From Parvularcula sp039818345 (GTDB lineage Bacteria > Pseudomonadota > Alphaproteobacteria > Caulobacterales > Parvularculaceae), in contig JBCBUC010000018.1 of NCBI GenBank assembly GCA_039818345.1, positions 1 through 64,000 of the forward strand: a stretch of 64,000 bases of DNA, written 5' to 3'. Positions 9,328 to 18,982 of the stretch are shown piece after piece. How positions within the stretch are numbered: position 1 is the stretch's first letter; each line of letters starts with the position of its first letter. Under the pieces are notes generated by a model, which was not told the origin of the DNA, searched no databases, and saw only the letters and a list, made by a program, of their open reading frames with translations. A program made the translations under genes and the position numbers.

Positions 9328-10709
9328 CGTCGGTCCCCTTTCAGTCGCCTCAGGAGCAACGTACCAAGATGAAGAATGGTTGTATCAATACCGTAGGTGG
9401 CTTTTATCCACGAAGCAACGATCACATTCCATAAAACGATCGTCAGTGCACTTGCGACCACGGCTCCTGACAACCCATAAATCGCGCTCAGCCCAGCCAC
9501 AAGCGTAAGTCCTAATACATTCACTGTTGCCAAGATCACGACATGCGACTTCTCATGCCCTGTCATCAGCATAAAGACGCCCGTCGGCCCGCAGAACGCA
9601 TTCACAAGCGAACCTGTCGCCAGGATCATCAAAAGCGCCCCATGATCGGAGAAACTGGGATCAAAAAGCGCCATGATCCAAGCGCCCTCGAACGCGAAGA
9701 GCAGCCATCCCGCAAGGGTAGGACCGGTTAGTCCAAGGGCGATGAGCACACAAATGCGTTGAATGCTGGCACGGTCATCTTCTGCCCACGCCTTTGCAAT
9801 CATCGGTGCACCAATCATATTAGCAGCCACGAGGGGCAATGACAAAAGCGCCGAGGTCCGCTGGGCGGCAAAGAAAATCCCTGCATCGACGACGTCGAGG
9901 ACGGCGCTGACAACCACCACGCTCAACTGTGTCAGAAGCACCGTGACGACGGCCGCCAGCGAGAGCCACCGCGCATCAAGAAGCGCAGTGAGAGGCGCAG
10001 GCGGAATGTCTCGGGCCGCGGAGAAACCGCCCGCAGGCAAAGCCAATCGCCGACCCAAGACAAACTGCGCAGCATTCAGTGCCAACAAGACGCCGCACGT
10101 CCAAACAAACGCTTCAACAGCGGTAAGTTGTGCGCCGGTACTGACCAAAAAGCCCAGTATCGCCACCAGAACCAGTCGCCAGATCACGTCGCGGGGCAAT
10201 AGAGCGAGGTTCACCGATCCCCAGCCTCGCAGCGCGTTGCTTTGAAATTCAGCGACCGCAAAGGGCAAAGCGAGCCCAGCAGCAATCAACGGAGCCCACC
10301 AGCGAAAACCAAGGACCTGGCCCAATCCCCCAGTGACGACAAAGAGCACGAGAAGCACCGCACCCAGAAGACCCATCGCGAGATACCCATCACGCATCAA
10401 ACCGACGGCAGCACCCAGCTCATTTTTGCTGATCGATGCTGGGATCTGGCGCAGCGCAAGCGTGTGCACTCCCCCGACCACCACAAAACCGAGGAAATTA
10501 CCAAGACTAAACCAAGTGGCGTATCGTCCGTACTCCTCTGGACCCAACCAACGCGCAAGGCACACAAACAGGATAAACGTCAAACCGGCTGTCGCCACTT
10601 TGATCCCTAGAGCCGATACACCTTTACTGAGCAGTTGATTGACGATCCGGTCATCCTGCAGACGATCCCAAATCTTTGCCGCTTGGCCTAGCACCGCCAC
10701 TCCACTCAC
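9324..10709 (-). CDS. Oligosaccharide flippase (Wzx/polysaccharide biosynthesis protein)
   Basis: This 461-residue protein has about twelve to fourteen hydrophobic segments. The N-terminal region (SKGVSALGIKVATAGLTFIL, then ARWLGPEEYGRYATWFSLG) is the standard opening of the MATE-like polysaccharide transporter family. It flips lipid-linked repeat units across the inner membrane for periplasmic polymerisation. It heads a two-gene unit with the sulfotransferase at 8413 (ATGA overlap). No strong Shine-Dalgarno is evident, and the exact start among nearby candidates is uncertain. Confidence 0.87.
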   Translation of the reverse strand: MSGVAVLGQAAKIWDRLQDDRIVNQLLSKGVSALGIKVATAGLTFILFVCLARWLGPEEYGRYATWFSLGNFLGFVVVGGVHTLALRQIPASISKNELGAAVGLMRDGYLAMGLLGAVLLVLFVVTGGLGQVLGFRWWAPLIAAGLALPFAVAEFQSNALRGWGSVNLALLPRDVIWRLVLVAILGFLVSTGAQLTAVEAFVWTCGVLLALNAAQFVLGRRLALPAGGFSAARDIPPAPLTALLDARWLSLAAVVTVLLTQLSVVVVSAVLDVVDAGIFFAAQRTSALLSLPLVAANMIGAPMIAKAWAEDDRASIQRICVLIALGLTGPTLAGWLLFAFEGAWIMALFDPSFSDHGALLMILATGSLVNAFCGPTGVFMLMTGHEKSHVVILATVNVLGLTLVAGLSAIYGLSGAVVASALTIVLWNVIVASWIKATYGIDTTILHLGTLLLRRLKGDRR

Positions 10710-10813
10710 CTTGCCAAAGCGTCAAGCGCCGTCGACCTGTCACTGATCCTGATCAAGACCATGCAAAACCAGAGCCTGCGGCGCGGTCGAGCATGGCATT
10801 CCCCTTTGCCATG

Positions 10814-11965
10814 TTAAGCGCGCGAAGCCTCTAGGTAAATCGTTATGGTTTCGTCGACCATCCGGTCCACGGTGCGCTCCTGAGCCAACGCACGGCTCGC
10901 GTCGGCGAATGCGGCACGGCGGCCTTCATCGCTCGCGAGCGAGAGAAGAGCCTCGGCAAACTCTTCGGGCGTCGCATCGAGTGAAACAACGACGCCATTG
11001 CTATTCGGCTCCACCGTCTCGGGCACCCCGCCGACCTCAGTTGAGACGATGGGCAGTCCAGCTTGCAAGGCCTCGAGCAAGGTATAAGGCATGGCTTCGT
11101 ACCGGCTCGTCATCGCAAAAAGATCAAAGCCTTGGAAGATCGCCATGCCCGAGACAAACCCTAAAAAGCGGGCCGCTCCTGGTGCTGCTGCGGCGCACGC
11201 GGCGTCCATCAACTCGCCATCGCCAGCGATCACACCGAGGATCTTTGGGTTCTTTTGATGTGCGATGTTGAGTGCGTCGATGAAGCGTAGCGGATCTTTT
11301 TGCCGCGCGAGCCGGCCAATAAAACCGACCACCACGGTGTCATCAGGCACATCAATGAGCGCACGCGCTTCGGCACGGGACGCAAAACCGCCCGGCCTGA
11401 CGCCGTTCACCACCGTTCGAAGCCGGCGATCAGAAAGCCCCAACGCGCGCGCGTGGTCAGCTTCGGCAGAACTGACAGCAATCACCCGATCGGCACGCGG
11501 ACCAAGCAATCGTTCGATGCCGCCATAAAGATAGGACAGAGGAAGCCGAAGTTCGGGATCCATGGTGCGGAATGCATGGGGTGTGTAGATCCTTTTGCCC
11601 GTGAAGCGACGAGGCAGGAGCCGCAACAGCGCACCCGCTTTCGAGCTGTGGGCATGGGTCACATCGAACGGCCCATGCGCCGCCAAAAGGCGGCCAAGCG
11701 CCAAAAGATCACGGGCATCATGAAGTCCCACCGAGCGGTGCATCGCTGCCTTGACCGTTCGAACACCGTCAAGGGCTTCAAGCGCCGTTACAAACCCTGG
11801 CTCAGCCCGGGCGGTGGCGTAGATCACGGTCACGTCGCATCCGCGCTGGGCCAATCCGCCAGCCAGATCGAGGGCATGCCTGCCTGATCCGCCCCCTGAT
11901 GTTTCCAACACGATAGCGACCCGCAGCGCTTCCCGCGATGGTTCGTCCCTGCTCAATGTTGCCAC
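10814..11965 (-). CDS. Glycosyltransferase family 4 protein
   Basis: The 383-residue protein has the GT-B layout. The N-terminal domain opens with RVAIVLETSGGGSGRHALDL and contains DVTHAHSSKAGALLRLL, typical of GT4. The C-terminal donor domain has VVGFIGRLARQKDPLRFIDA, GVIAGDGEL and the EX7E-like stretch SRYEAMPYTLLEALQAGLPI. It transfers a sugar from a nucleotide donor to a lipid-linked acceptor in the cytoplasm; the sugar is unknown. It is transcribed away from the exosortase gene, with about 200 bp between them. Confidence 0.9.
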   Translation of the reverse strand: MATLSRDEPSREALRVAIVLETSGGGSGRHALDLAGGLAQRGCDVTVIYATARAEPGFVTALEALDGVRTVKAAMHRSVGLHDARDLLALGRLLAAHGPFDVTHAHSSKAGALLRLLPRRFTGKRIYTPHAFRTMDPELRLPLSYLYGGIERLLGPRADRVIAVSSAEADHARALGLSDRRLRTVVNGVRPGGFASRAEARALIDVPDDTVVVGFIGRLARQKDPLRFIDALNIAHQKNPKILGVIAGDGELMDAACAAAAPGAARFLGFVSGMAIFQGFDLFAMTSRYEAMPYTLLEALQAGLPIVSTEVGGVPETVEPNSNGVVVSLDATPEEFAEALLSLASDEGRRAAFADASRALAQERTVDRMVDETITIYLEASRA

Positions 11966-12170
11966 CCAAATTGCCGCTTAAACATTTCTCGCCTGAACGC
12001 GGCTAGACCATAGTGAGCGGTCGCAAGCAAGCAAAGCCGCGCGGGCCCAAGGACCACCCGTTGCGCCGTGGGTTCTGCATTGATATTGTTCTACAAGGAT
12101 ATTCAACAGTTCGCCTCCGGCCTCGCTCGGTCTTTAGGCGGCGCGTTCAAGGGCGCGCCTAGTTAACATT

Positions 12171-13796
12171 GTGGTGCCGATGGAGACGACCAACATCAAC
12201 GCAAGGCTGCCCGTCGGCTCTTGGAAACAGATCGCGCAAATCCCGGTTTTGGGCGGTGCGGCGCTGGCTGTTTGCGTGCTGCTTTTGGTTTTCCTGTCGC
12301 GCACAGGGCTCAGCCATCTGATGGGCTCCTACCTGACGCCCGAGTTCAGCCACGGCATTCTCATTCCTGTTATTGCCGCGGGTATCATCGCCTTTCGCCA
12401 TCAGGAGATTGCCGCTGCGCGGCACGATCATCGATGGTTTGGAACAGCGCTCGTTGCGCTAGGGATTATCATTATTGGCGTGGGCCAGATTTCGACAACG
12501 ATTCACCAGCTCCAATATGGCTTTTTGATCTCCGTCTACGGTCTAATATTCACCTATTTTGGCGTCAGCGGCGCGCGCATCGTGGCGCCTGCGTTGGTCT
12601 ATCTTCTCTTTATGCTGCCGCCGCCCCATTTCGTGACGCTGGCGCTCACGCTGCAGCTCCAACTGATTTCAACGCAGCTTGGCGTCGCATTTATTGAGCT
12701 CTTCGGGATCCCGGTGTTCGTCGACGGCAACGTGATCGATTTGGGTAATTACGCGCTTCAAGTGGCTGAGGCTTGCAGCGGCCTGCGCTATCTTTTTCCG
12801 TTGCTCAGTTTCAGCTTCATTGCCGGGTATTTTTTCCAAGCGCCGCTGTGGCAGCGTCTCACCGTCTTTCTTTCTGCCATCCCGATCACGATTTTGATGA
12901 ACAGCTTCCGTATAGGGATGATCGGTGTGCTCAAACGGCAATTCGGTGTGGGGGCGACGGAAGGCTTCGCCCACGCCTTTGAAGGCTGGGTGGTGTTTCT
13001 TCTATCGGTCGGTGTTCTTATCGCTGAACTCTATCTTTTAAGCGCGATCAGGCGCGCTGGTTCACCGCTTGACCATCTTGGTATCAGCGGGAGCTATGAT
13101 GGGCTACGTGCCAATCTTCAGCGCGCGTTTGAGGACCGACAATCGGTTTTGCACCGTTGGGTCCTTGCATCCCTGGGCGCGATCGTGGCCGCCACGCTGA
13201 CACTCAGTTTTATTGGATCCAGGCCCCCTGTCTTACCGGAACATAAGCCGCTCTTTTTGTTGCCTCAGGTCACGCAGGATTGGCGAGGGCGTGATGTTCC
13301 GATCGAGGCGAGTGTCTTGTCGATTCTTCAGCCGACCGATTACGTCAACCGCGACTACACCCATTCAGACACGCTTGGCCCCGTCAACGTCTATATCGCT
13401 TTTCACGCCAACCAGGTGGCTGGCCGTGCGGCGCATTCACCGCGCTATTGCATTCCCGGCGGCGGATGGGAGATCGAAAAAACGGAGCCGATCAATATCG
13501 CAGTCGAGGGCCCTGATGGAACCTCCATTCGAGCGAACCGTGTTCTCGTTAGCAAAGGCCTTCAACGGATGATTGTCTATTATTGGCATCAACAACAAGG
13601 CAAAGTGCTCACCGCTGAGTATGAGGTCAAGTGGAACCTCCTGATGCGGTCTATTCGCACACGTCGCACCGATGGTGCACTCATCCGATATGCCACACCG
13701 CTGGCGGCCAATGAAACCGAAGAAGCAGCGGAGGCGCGGCTTTTCGAGCTCATGTCCATCACCCAACCGGTGGTCAATGACATGCTCCCTCAATAG
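12171..13796 (+). CDS. xrtD: Exosortase D (VPLPA-CTERM-specific) fused to an EpsI domain
   Basis: The 541-residue protein has two parts. Residues about 25-300 form a polytopic membrane exosortase with the expected catalytic residues: Cys202 in EACSGLRYLFP, Arg247 in MNSFRIGMIG and His268 in GFAHAFEGW. Residues about 315-541 are an EpsI-type periplasmic domain with HSPRYCIPGGGWEIEKTEPI. Exosortase-EpsI fusions with this layout are the alphaproteobacterial XrtD type, which processes VPLPA-CTERM proteins. The protein at 40077 ends in just such a signal. The start is GTG 12171 or ATG 12180. The 5' leader has a GC-rich inverted repeat at 12136-12160. Confidence 0.87.
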   Translation: MVPMETTNINARLPVGSWKQIAQIPVLGGAALAVCVLLLVFLSRTGLSHLMGSYLTPEFSHGILIPVIAAGIIAFRHQEIAAARHDHRWFGTALVALGIIIIGVGQISTTIHQLQYGFLISVYGLIFTYFGVSGARIVAPALVYLLFMLPPPHFVTLALTLQLQLISTQLGVAFIELFGIPVFVDGNVIDLGNYALQVAEACSGLRYLFPLLSFSFIAGYFFQAPLWQRLTVFLSAIPITILMNSFRIGMIGVLKRQFGVGATEGFAHAFEGWVVFLLSVGVLIAELYLLSAIRRAGSPLDHLGISGSYDGLRANLQRAFEDRQSVLHRWVLASLGAIVAATLTLSFIGSRPPVLPEHKPLFLLPQVTQDWRGRDVPIEASVLSILQPTDYVNRDYTHSDTLGPVNVYIAFHANQVAGRAAHSPRYCIPGGGWEIEKTEPINIAVEGPDGTSIRANRVLVSKGLQRMIVYYWHQQQGKVLTAEYEVKWNLLMRSIRTRRTDGALIRYATPLAANETEEAAEARLFELMSITQPVVNDMLPQ

Positions 13797-13994
13797 GCGA
13801 GACTGTTCACAAGCCTTCAAACCCACCAAAGATAGAATACCTTTTCCATCAGGCGTTCAGAAGGCAACAACCACGCCTCGTTGAAAATGCTTATCGTTCT
13901 CAACACGGCATATTTTCAGCTACAGAACACCTTGGGCATCTTGACACTTTGCATCTAAATTGTCAGCGTTTGGTCTAGAAGTTCGTTTCGGTCA

Positions 13995-14600
13995 GTGGAC
14001 GCGCCTGTGACCAGGTCTCATGAGAAGCGAGAGGCTGTGTTCAACGCTGCAGCAGAGGTCTTTGCGCAATACGGTTTCCGGCGCACCGCGATGAATGACA
14101 TCGCACAGGCAGCAGGCATCTCAAGACCTGCGCTCTACGTGCTTTTTGAAAACAAAGAAGACCTGTTCCAGCAACTCGCGATCCACCGGCAAAACGAAGC
14201 GATTGGCGAGGCCATTGCAATCCTTGAACAAAACAAGCCATTTGTTCAGCGTTTTACGCAAGCCGTCCTCGCTTACGAACGGATTTTCTATGAGCCAATC
14301 GCCGGCTCACCCCACGCCGCCGAGTTTATGGATGCCAGCTTGGGTCTCGTTTCCGACGAAATGTTGAAACGCCAAAACCGACTGGTATCCTACCTTTCCG
14401 ACGTGATCGACCAGGCCGCGTCAGAGGGAAGCGTATCGCTGCAGCAGCTCAACATGAAAACCACCACCTTCGTCGAACTTCTATTGAGTTCGATCGGTGG
14501 ACAGAAGAAAGCTGCAACATCGGTAAGAGACTTTAGACAAAGAGTGAAACACGTAACGTCTGTGTTTTGGGCGTCGATCGGTTCGGGAGGGGTGCAATGA
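13995..14600 (+). CDS. TetR/AcrR family transcriptional regulator
   Basis: The 201-residue protein has the N-terminal TetR helix-turn-helix at about residues 10-57 (AAAEVFAQYGFRRTAMNDI, then ISRPALYVLFENKEDLF). The C-terminal ligand domain is not recognisable to a subfamily. It is the first gene of the molybdenum hydroxylase operon and overlaps the next gene by four bases (ATGA), so it is most likely the local repressor responding to the hydroxylase substrate. About 200 bp upstream is free of genes and would hold the promoter and operator. Confidence 0.9.
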   Translation: MDAPVTRSHEKREAVFNAAAEVFAQYGFRRTAMNDIAQAAGISRPALYVLFENKEDLFQQLAIHRQNEAIGEAIAILEQNKPFVQRFTQAVLAYERIFYEPIAGSPHAAEFMDASLGLVSDEMLKRQNRLVSYLSDVIDQAASEGSVSLQQLNMKTTTFVELLLSSIGGQKKAATSVRDFRQRVKHVTSVFWASIGSGGVQ

Positions 14601-15103
14601 TAACACTCGACGTGAATGGTACGCGTAAAGAGGTGGAGGCTGATCCGGATACGCCGCTTCTTTGGGTCCTGCGGGAAGAGCTATCGCTAACGGGCACAAA
14701 GTTTGGGTGCGGAATAGCGCAGTGTGGCGCCTGCACGGTCTTGATCGGCGGACAAGCGGCTCGGGCATGTGTCATCCCCCTCTCCAATGTGAAAGGGCGT
14801 GAGGTCACAACGATTGAAGGTTTGGCCCCGTCCCCTGAGACGCTTCACCCCCTTCAAGACGCATGGATTGAGCACCAAACACCGCAATGCGGTTACTGCC
14901 AGTCAGGCCAATTGATGGCCGCCGCCGCGCTCCTAAGGCGAAACCCCAATCCCACCGACGCTGACATCAATAGCGCCATGGAAGGCAATATCTGCCGTTG
15001 CGGCATGTATGACCGAATACGGGCGGCAATCAAAACGGCTGCCGCGCAAATGTCGACCATCGAACCAGACACACCTGATACGGAAGACAACGCAGATGGG
15101 TAA
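14597..15103 (+). CDS. (2Fe-2S)-binding subunit of molybdenum hydroxylase, IorA-like
   Basis: This 168-residue protein has the two domains of the small subunit of the xanthine oxidase family. The plant-type ferredoxin cluster is CGIAQCGACTVL with a later C (ARACVIPL). The helical second cluster domain has CGYCQSGQLM and GNICRCGMYDRI. The ATG at 14597 is chosen because GGGAGGGG precedes it and it overlaps the tetR stop as ATGA. It passes electrons from the molybdenum site of the following subunit. The isoquinoline 1-oxidoreductase alpha-type assignment rests on length and neighbours. Confidence 0.92.
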   Translation: MITLDVNGTRKEVEADPDTPLLWVLREELSLTGTKFGCGIAQCGACTVLIGGQAARACVIPLSNVKGREVTTIEGLAPSPETLHPLQDAWIEHQTPQCGYCQSGQLMAAAALLRRNPNPTDADINSAMEGNICRCGMYDRIRAAIKTAAAQMSTIEPDTPDTEDNADG

Positions 15104-17342
15104 GTGGACAAGACGGACATTCATCGGCGTCGGCGCTCTTGCTGGCGGCGGGATCTTGGTTGGCGTCGCAATCCGCCCCGGCAACCTCAATAAGCACGTT
15201 GACGATCATGTTGCGGGTGAAGGCGAAACGCTTGTTCACGTCTACGTCAAGATTGACAAAGATAACGTGATCACTGTCATTGTTCCGCATAGTGAAATGG
15301 GACAGGGCGCACAAACAGCGCTTACCCAAATGCTAGCAGAAGAGCTGGACGCAGATTGGCGAAAGATCCGTTTTGAAGAAGCGCCCGCGCTTAAAGAGTA
15401 CGCAATGTACACGGTTGGACGCGGGGAACTTCTAAAGAACATCGATTTTCCCAAATTCATTGTACCGAGCATCGATGCCGCCATGATGCGGTTGGCCGAT
15501 ACGCTCGACGCTCAAATCACAGGCGGCAGTCTCAGTATTCGCGTGACCGGCGAATACGGCATGCGAGTCGCGGGCGCTGCGACTCGGGACATGCTCAAAC
15601 AGGCTGCGGCCCAGACATGGGACGTTCCGTTCGACGAAATCGAAACCGAACGCAGCATGCTGATCCATGAGCCGAGTGCACGGGTTGAGCCATATTCCGC
15701 CGTTGCGGAATTGGCCGCCACAATGAACCCATCATACGTGCCCACGCTTAAGGATCCAAAGGATTTCAAAATCATCGGTCAGCCGATTCAACGCTTTGAT
15801 ATTCCTGCAAAGGTTGACGGCACGGCCCGCTTCGCTCTCGATGTCCGTCTTCCTGACATGGTTTATGCAACCATTCAGCGTAGTCCGATCGTCCGTGGTC
15901 GTCTTGCAAGTATCGACGATACCGCAGCCCGTGCCGTGAAAGGTGTCTTGGACGTCGTGAAACTTCCGGTGACCGAGCATGACGCGCTATTTGGCGATTT
16001 TATCGCCGACGAAGCTGTTGCTGTGATTGCGAACGGATACTGGGCAGCCCATCGCGGCCTCCGCGCTCTCGATATTCAGTGGGACGGCAACGATCAAGTT
16101 TCGAGTGAAACCATTCGGGCACGGCAATATCGTGAACTTGAGAACACTGACGAACGTGAGACAGATATTGACGTCGGCGGTGCAACAGAGGTTCTCGCCA
16201 CTGCGGACAAGATCGTATCCGCTGACTATCATGTCCCCTATTTGGCCCACGCCTGCATGGAACCGCTTAATGCGACGGCGGATTTTCGTGACGGGAAATG
16301 TGAGGTTTGGGTCGGTTGCCAAAACCCCCTTGGCTTTCGCCGCGCCATCGCAACATCACTTGGTCTGCATGAGGATGACGTGACGCTGCACAACCTCCTG
16401 ATGGGCGGCGGGTTTGGGCGAAAGTCCACCGCCGACTGGGCTATGCAAGCAGCGCTCTTGTCGCAAAGGATTGGCCGCCCCGTCCAGCTTATCTGGTCGC
16501 GCGAAGAAGATATGCGCCAGGACTTTTACAGGCCCGCTTTACCAAGCCGTTTCAAGGCCGCTCTTGGAAACGATGGCGAGCCACTGGCTTGGCAGAACAC
16601 CTATGTCAGCAAAATGGAACCGGTTGAAGCGCCCGTTGTTCCCTATGCGATCAAAGCCAAAGACATCGGGTATGTTCCTAGTGAGCATTATCTGCCGATC
16701 GGACCTTGGCGGAGCGTCGACGAATCCCAACACGGATTTTTCGTCGAAAGCTTCATCGATGAGTGTGCCCATGCCGCAGGTGTTGACCCCTTCGTCTACC
16801 GAGCGAACCTTCTACAGGAACACCCGCGACATCTCGCTGTCCTTGAACGGGCGGCAAAAGAAGCGAACTGGAACCAACCGATGGGACCAGGTCGCGGTCG
16901 AGGCATCGCGTTGAAAGAATCCTTCGGCACAATTGTCGCCGAGGTGGCCGAAGTCAGCTTGGTTCACGGAGAGGTCGTCATGGATCGCTTTGTCGTCGTT
17001 GCTGATCCCGGACTTGCAGTGAACCCCGACGGTTTCGCCGCGCAAATGGAATCCGGTGTGATCTACGGGCTCACCGCCGCAATTTATGGCGAAATCACCG
17101 TGCAAGACGGAGCCGTCGTGCAAAGCAATTTCCACGACTACGAAGCATTGCGCATTTCCGCCTCCCCCGTGATTGAAACCCACATCATCAACAGTGGCCA
17201 TAAGACCGGCGGCGCAGGTGAGCCGGGAACGCCCCCCGCAGCACCCGCATTGGCCAACGCGATCTTCGCCGCGACCGGGCAGCGCATCCGAGAGCTGCCC
17301 CTTCGCAAGCACATTTCGTTCTCGACGGGAGCACAATCATGA
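15096..17342 (+). CDS. Molybdopterin-binding subunit of aldehyde/isoquinoline oxidoreductase, IorB-like
   Basis: The 748-residue protein begins MGKWTRRTFIGVGALAGGG, a twin-arginine signal, so the complex is exported to the periplasm. Diagnostic segments are SEMGQGAQTALTQMLAEELD, the linker FKIIGQPIQRFDIPAKVDG, LMGGGFGRKST and the C-terminal GHKTGGAGEPGTPPAAPA with the expected catalytic glutamate. This architecture matches IorB of isoquinoline 1-oxidoreductase. The true substrate is unknown; N-heteroaromatics or aldehydes are likely. The start at 15096 overlaps the small subunit by eight bases. A c-type cytochrome follows as probable electron acceptor. Confidence 0.92.
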   Translation: MGKWTRRTFIGVGALAGGGILVGVAIRPGNLNKHVDDHVAGEGETLVHVYVKIDKDNVITVIVPHSEMGQGAQTALTQMLAEELDADWRKIRFEEAPALKEYAMYTVGRGELLKNIDFPKFIVPSIDAAMMRLADTLDAQITGGSLSIRVTGEYGMRVAGAATRDMLKQAAAQTWDVPFDEIETERSMLIHEPSARVEPYSAVAELAATMNPSYVPTLKDPKDFKIIGQPIQRFDIPAKVDGTARFALDVRLPDMVYATIQRSPIVRGRLASIDDTAARAVKGVLDVVKLPVTEHDALFGDFIADEAVAVIANGYWAAHRGLRALDIQWDGNDQVSSETIRARQYRELENTDERETDIDVGGATEVLATADKIVSADYHVPYLAHACMEPLNATADFRDGKCEVWVGCQNPLGFRRAIATSLGLHEDDVTLHNLLMGGGFGRKSTADWAMQAALLSQRIGRPVQLIWSREEDMRQDFYRPALPSRFKAALGNDGEPLAWQNTYVSKMEPVEAPVVPYAIKAKDIGYVPSEHYLPIGPWRSVDESQHGFFVESFIDECAHAAGVDPFVYRANLLQEHPRHLAVLERAAKEANWNQPMGPGRGRGIALKESFGTIVAEVAEVSLVHGEVVMDRFVVVADPGLAVNPDGFAAQMESGVIYGLTAAIYGEITVQDGAVVQSNFHDYEALRISASPVIETHIINSGHKTGGAGEPGTPPAAPALANAIFAATGQRIRELPLRKHISFSTGAQS

Positions 17343-17962
17343 CCCGCTGCTTGACCATCATATTGACCGCCTTGGTGTTGATACCACTTACCTCATGGGC
17401 GAATGAGAACGATACGCCAACGGAACTGACCGATATGTTGCCCGTACTGACGGAAGCTGAAGCACTTGAGCAATGGGATCGCGTGTTTGAGGTTTTCTCT
17501 CACCCGCGATGTGCCAACTGCCATGTGCCAAGCGACAACCGTCCGCGTTGGTCAGGTCCAAGCTATGGCTTAGAGGAAGGCGAATGGTCCTACCACGGCA
17601 TGAATATCAATGGCGGGGATGCGCGTGACGGGCGGGACAGTATTCCCTGTGCGGCTTGCCACGCCACATCAAATTCTGAACTGCCCCATGGCCCACCAGG
17701 TGCACCGCATTGGGCTCTTGCTCCGGTCGAGATGGTTTGGTGGGAGCAGACCTCGAAGCAGATCTGTGAACAGATCAAGGACCTCGATCGAAATGGCGGG
17801 CGCACGCTCGAAGAGGTCGCGGCCCATATCGACCATGACGCACTCGTCCATTGGGGCTGGGAACCCGGTCCGGGTCGAGAGCCCGCGCCCTATTCAATAA
17901 AGGAAACAGTCGATTCCTTTACCAGCTGGGCACAAGCCGGCGCTCCGTGCCCTGCTGAATAA
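17339..17962 (+). CDS. Dihaem c-type cytochrome partner of the molybdenum hydroxylase
   Basis: The 207-residue protein has a Sec signal peptide (about residues 1-21, ending near SWA) and two haem-binding motifs, CANCH near residue 59 and CAACH near residue 102. It is periplasmic and overlaps the IorB-like gene by four bases (ATGA). It probably carries electrons from the iron-sulfur subunit to the respiratory chain. It is not a classical class I cytochrome c; the conserved Trp-rich stretch WALAPVEMVWW has no function I can assign. Confidence 0.85.
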   Translation: MTRCLTIILTALVLIPLTSWANENDTPTELTDMLPVLTEAEALEQWDRVFEVFSHPRCANCHVPSDNRPRWSGPSYGLEEGEWSYHGMNINGGDARDGRDSIPCAACHATSNSELPHGPPGAPHWALAPVEMVWWEQTSKQICEQIKDLDRNGGRTLEEVAAHIDHDALVHWGWEPGPGREPAPYSIKETVDSFTSWAQAGAPCPAE

Positions 17963-18004
17963 GAGAGCATGGCGGGATTACGCTTTTGATCTGATTGGGA
18001 ATTC

Positions 18005-18982
18005 ATGCACGACATGATCGCAACACCCAGCATGCTTAGGGGGATCATACCGCCAGACCCCATAAGCGAGCTGAGTGCGACCGAAGGTGTCCTCGCCGTG
18101 ATCACAGGCGTGGAAGGATCAGCCTACAGGGCAGTGGGATCCGCCATGGCGATGTTGAGCGACGGCGCGCGTGTTGGTTCTTTATCGTCGGGCTGCATCG
18201 AAGAAGCCTTGTCGATTGAGGCAAGTAATCATTGCACCGATGATAAACCGCGCCATCTCCGGTATGGGGAAGGCTCGCCATGGATCGATATCAAGCTACC
18301 TTGTGGCGCTGGCCTCGATATCGGTCTCTGGCCAAGCAATCGCGATGAAACACTGATCAAATCTCATGATCTTTACATGCGTCGTCAGTCCCATAGCATG
18401 CATTTACCGCGCCAGGAGCTTAATTTCCACCTTACGGAAGAACTGACGCCAGCCGGTTGGTTGGGCGCAGACTTTGTCTTGCCACGCGTCCCCCCTCTTC
18501 AGTTCTTGGTTGCTGGAACGGGCGTTGAGACTGTTGCTTTTGTCGATATGGCGCGCGCCGCGGGCTATACTGTTCGTGTCATCAGCCCGGACAGCTATGT
18601 GCAGAGCGCTTTGTCGGATGTGTACGGACTGGATACAGGAGACCTGCCGCCCGGTCTCGAGCCCGATGGTCAGACAGCCGTGGTTCTCTTTTTTCATGGC
18701 AATGAACACGAAACGCGGCTGCTGCCTTCAGCACTGGAAAGTTCGGCCTTTTGGATCGGAACGCAAGGGTCGAGAAAAAAGCGCCGCGTGCTCCAGGATG
18801 AGTTGAAGGCAGCGGGAGTATCTTCTGCGTCGCTTGAGCGGTTGGAGGAGAGTTTTGGCGTCATTCCATCCGCACGCGACCCGCAAACACTGGCCGTATC
18901 AGTGCTCGCTGACGTTGTCAGGGCCTATAAGGCGACATGGTTTGACCCCTATTTTGCGCAACCGCAAAAGACCGTGCCGTGA
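18005..18982 (+). CDS. XdhC/CoxI family molybdenum hydroxylase maturation factor
   Basis: The 325-residue protein has the XdhC/CoxI N-terminal motif GSAYRAVGSAMAML followed by GSLSSGCIEEAL. A C-terminal Rossmann-like domain has FLVAGTGVETVAFVDMARAA and FWIGTQGSRKKRR. Members bind molybdenum cofactor and help insert its sulfurated form into xanthine-oxidase-family enzymes. Its position in the operon fits maturation of the hydroxylase encoded at 14597-17342. The next gene starts inside its stop codon (GTGA). Confidence 0.9.
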   Translation: MHDMIATPSMLRGIIPPDPISELSATEGVLAVITGVEGSAYRAVGSAMAMLSDGARVGSLSSGCIEEALSIEASNHCTDDKPRHLRYGEGSPWIDIKLPCGAGLDIGLWPSNRDETLIKSHDLYMRRQSHSMHLPRQELNFHLTEELTPAGWLGADFVLPRVPPLQFLVAGTGVETVAFVDMARAAGYTVRVISPDSYVQSALSDVYGLDTGDLPPGLEPDGQTAVVLFFHGNEHETRLLPSALESSAFWIGTQGSRKKRRVLQDELKAAGVSSASLERLEESFGVIPSARDPQTLAVSVLADVVRAYKATWFDPYFAQPQKTVP

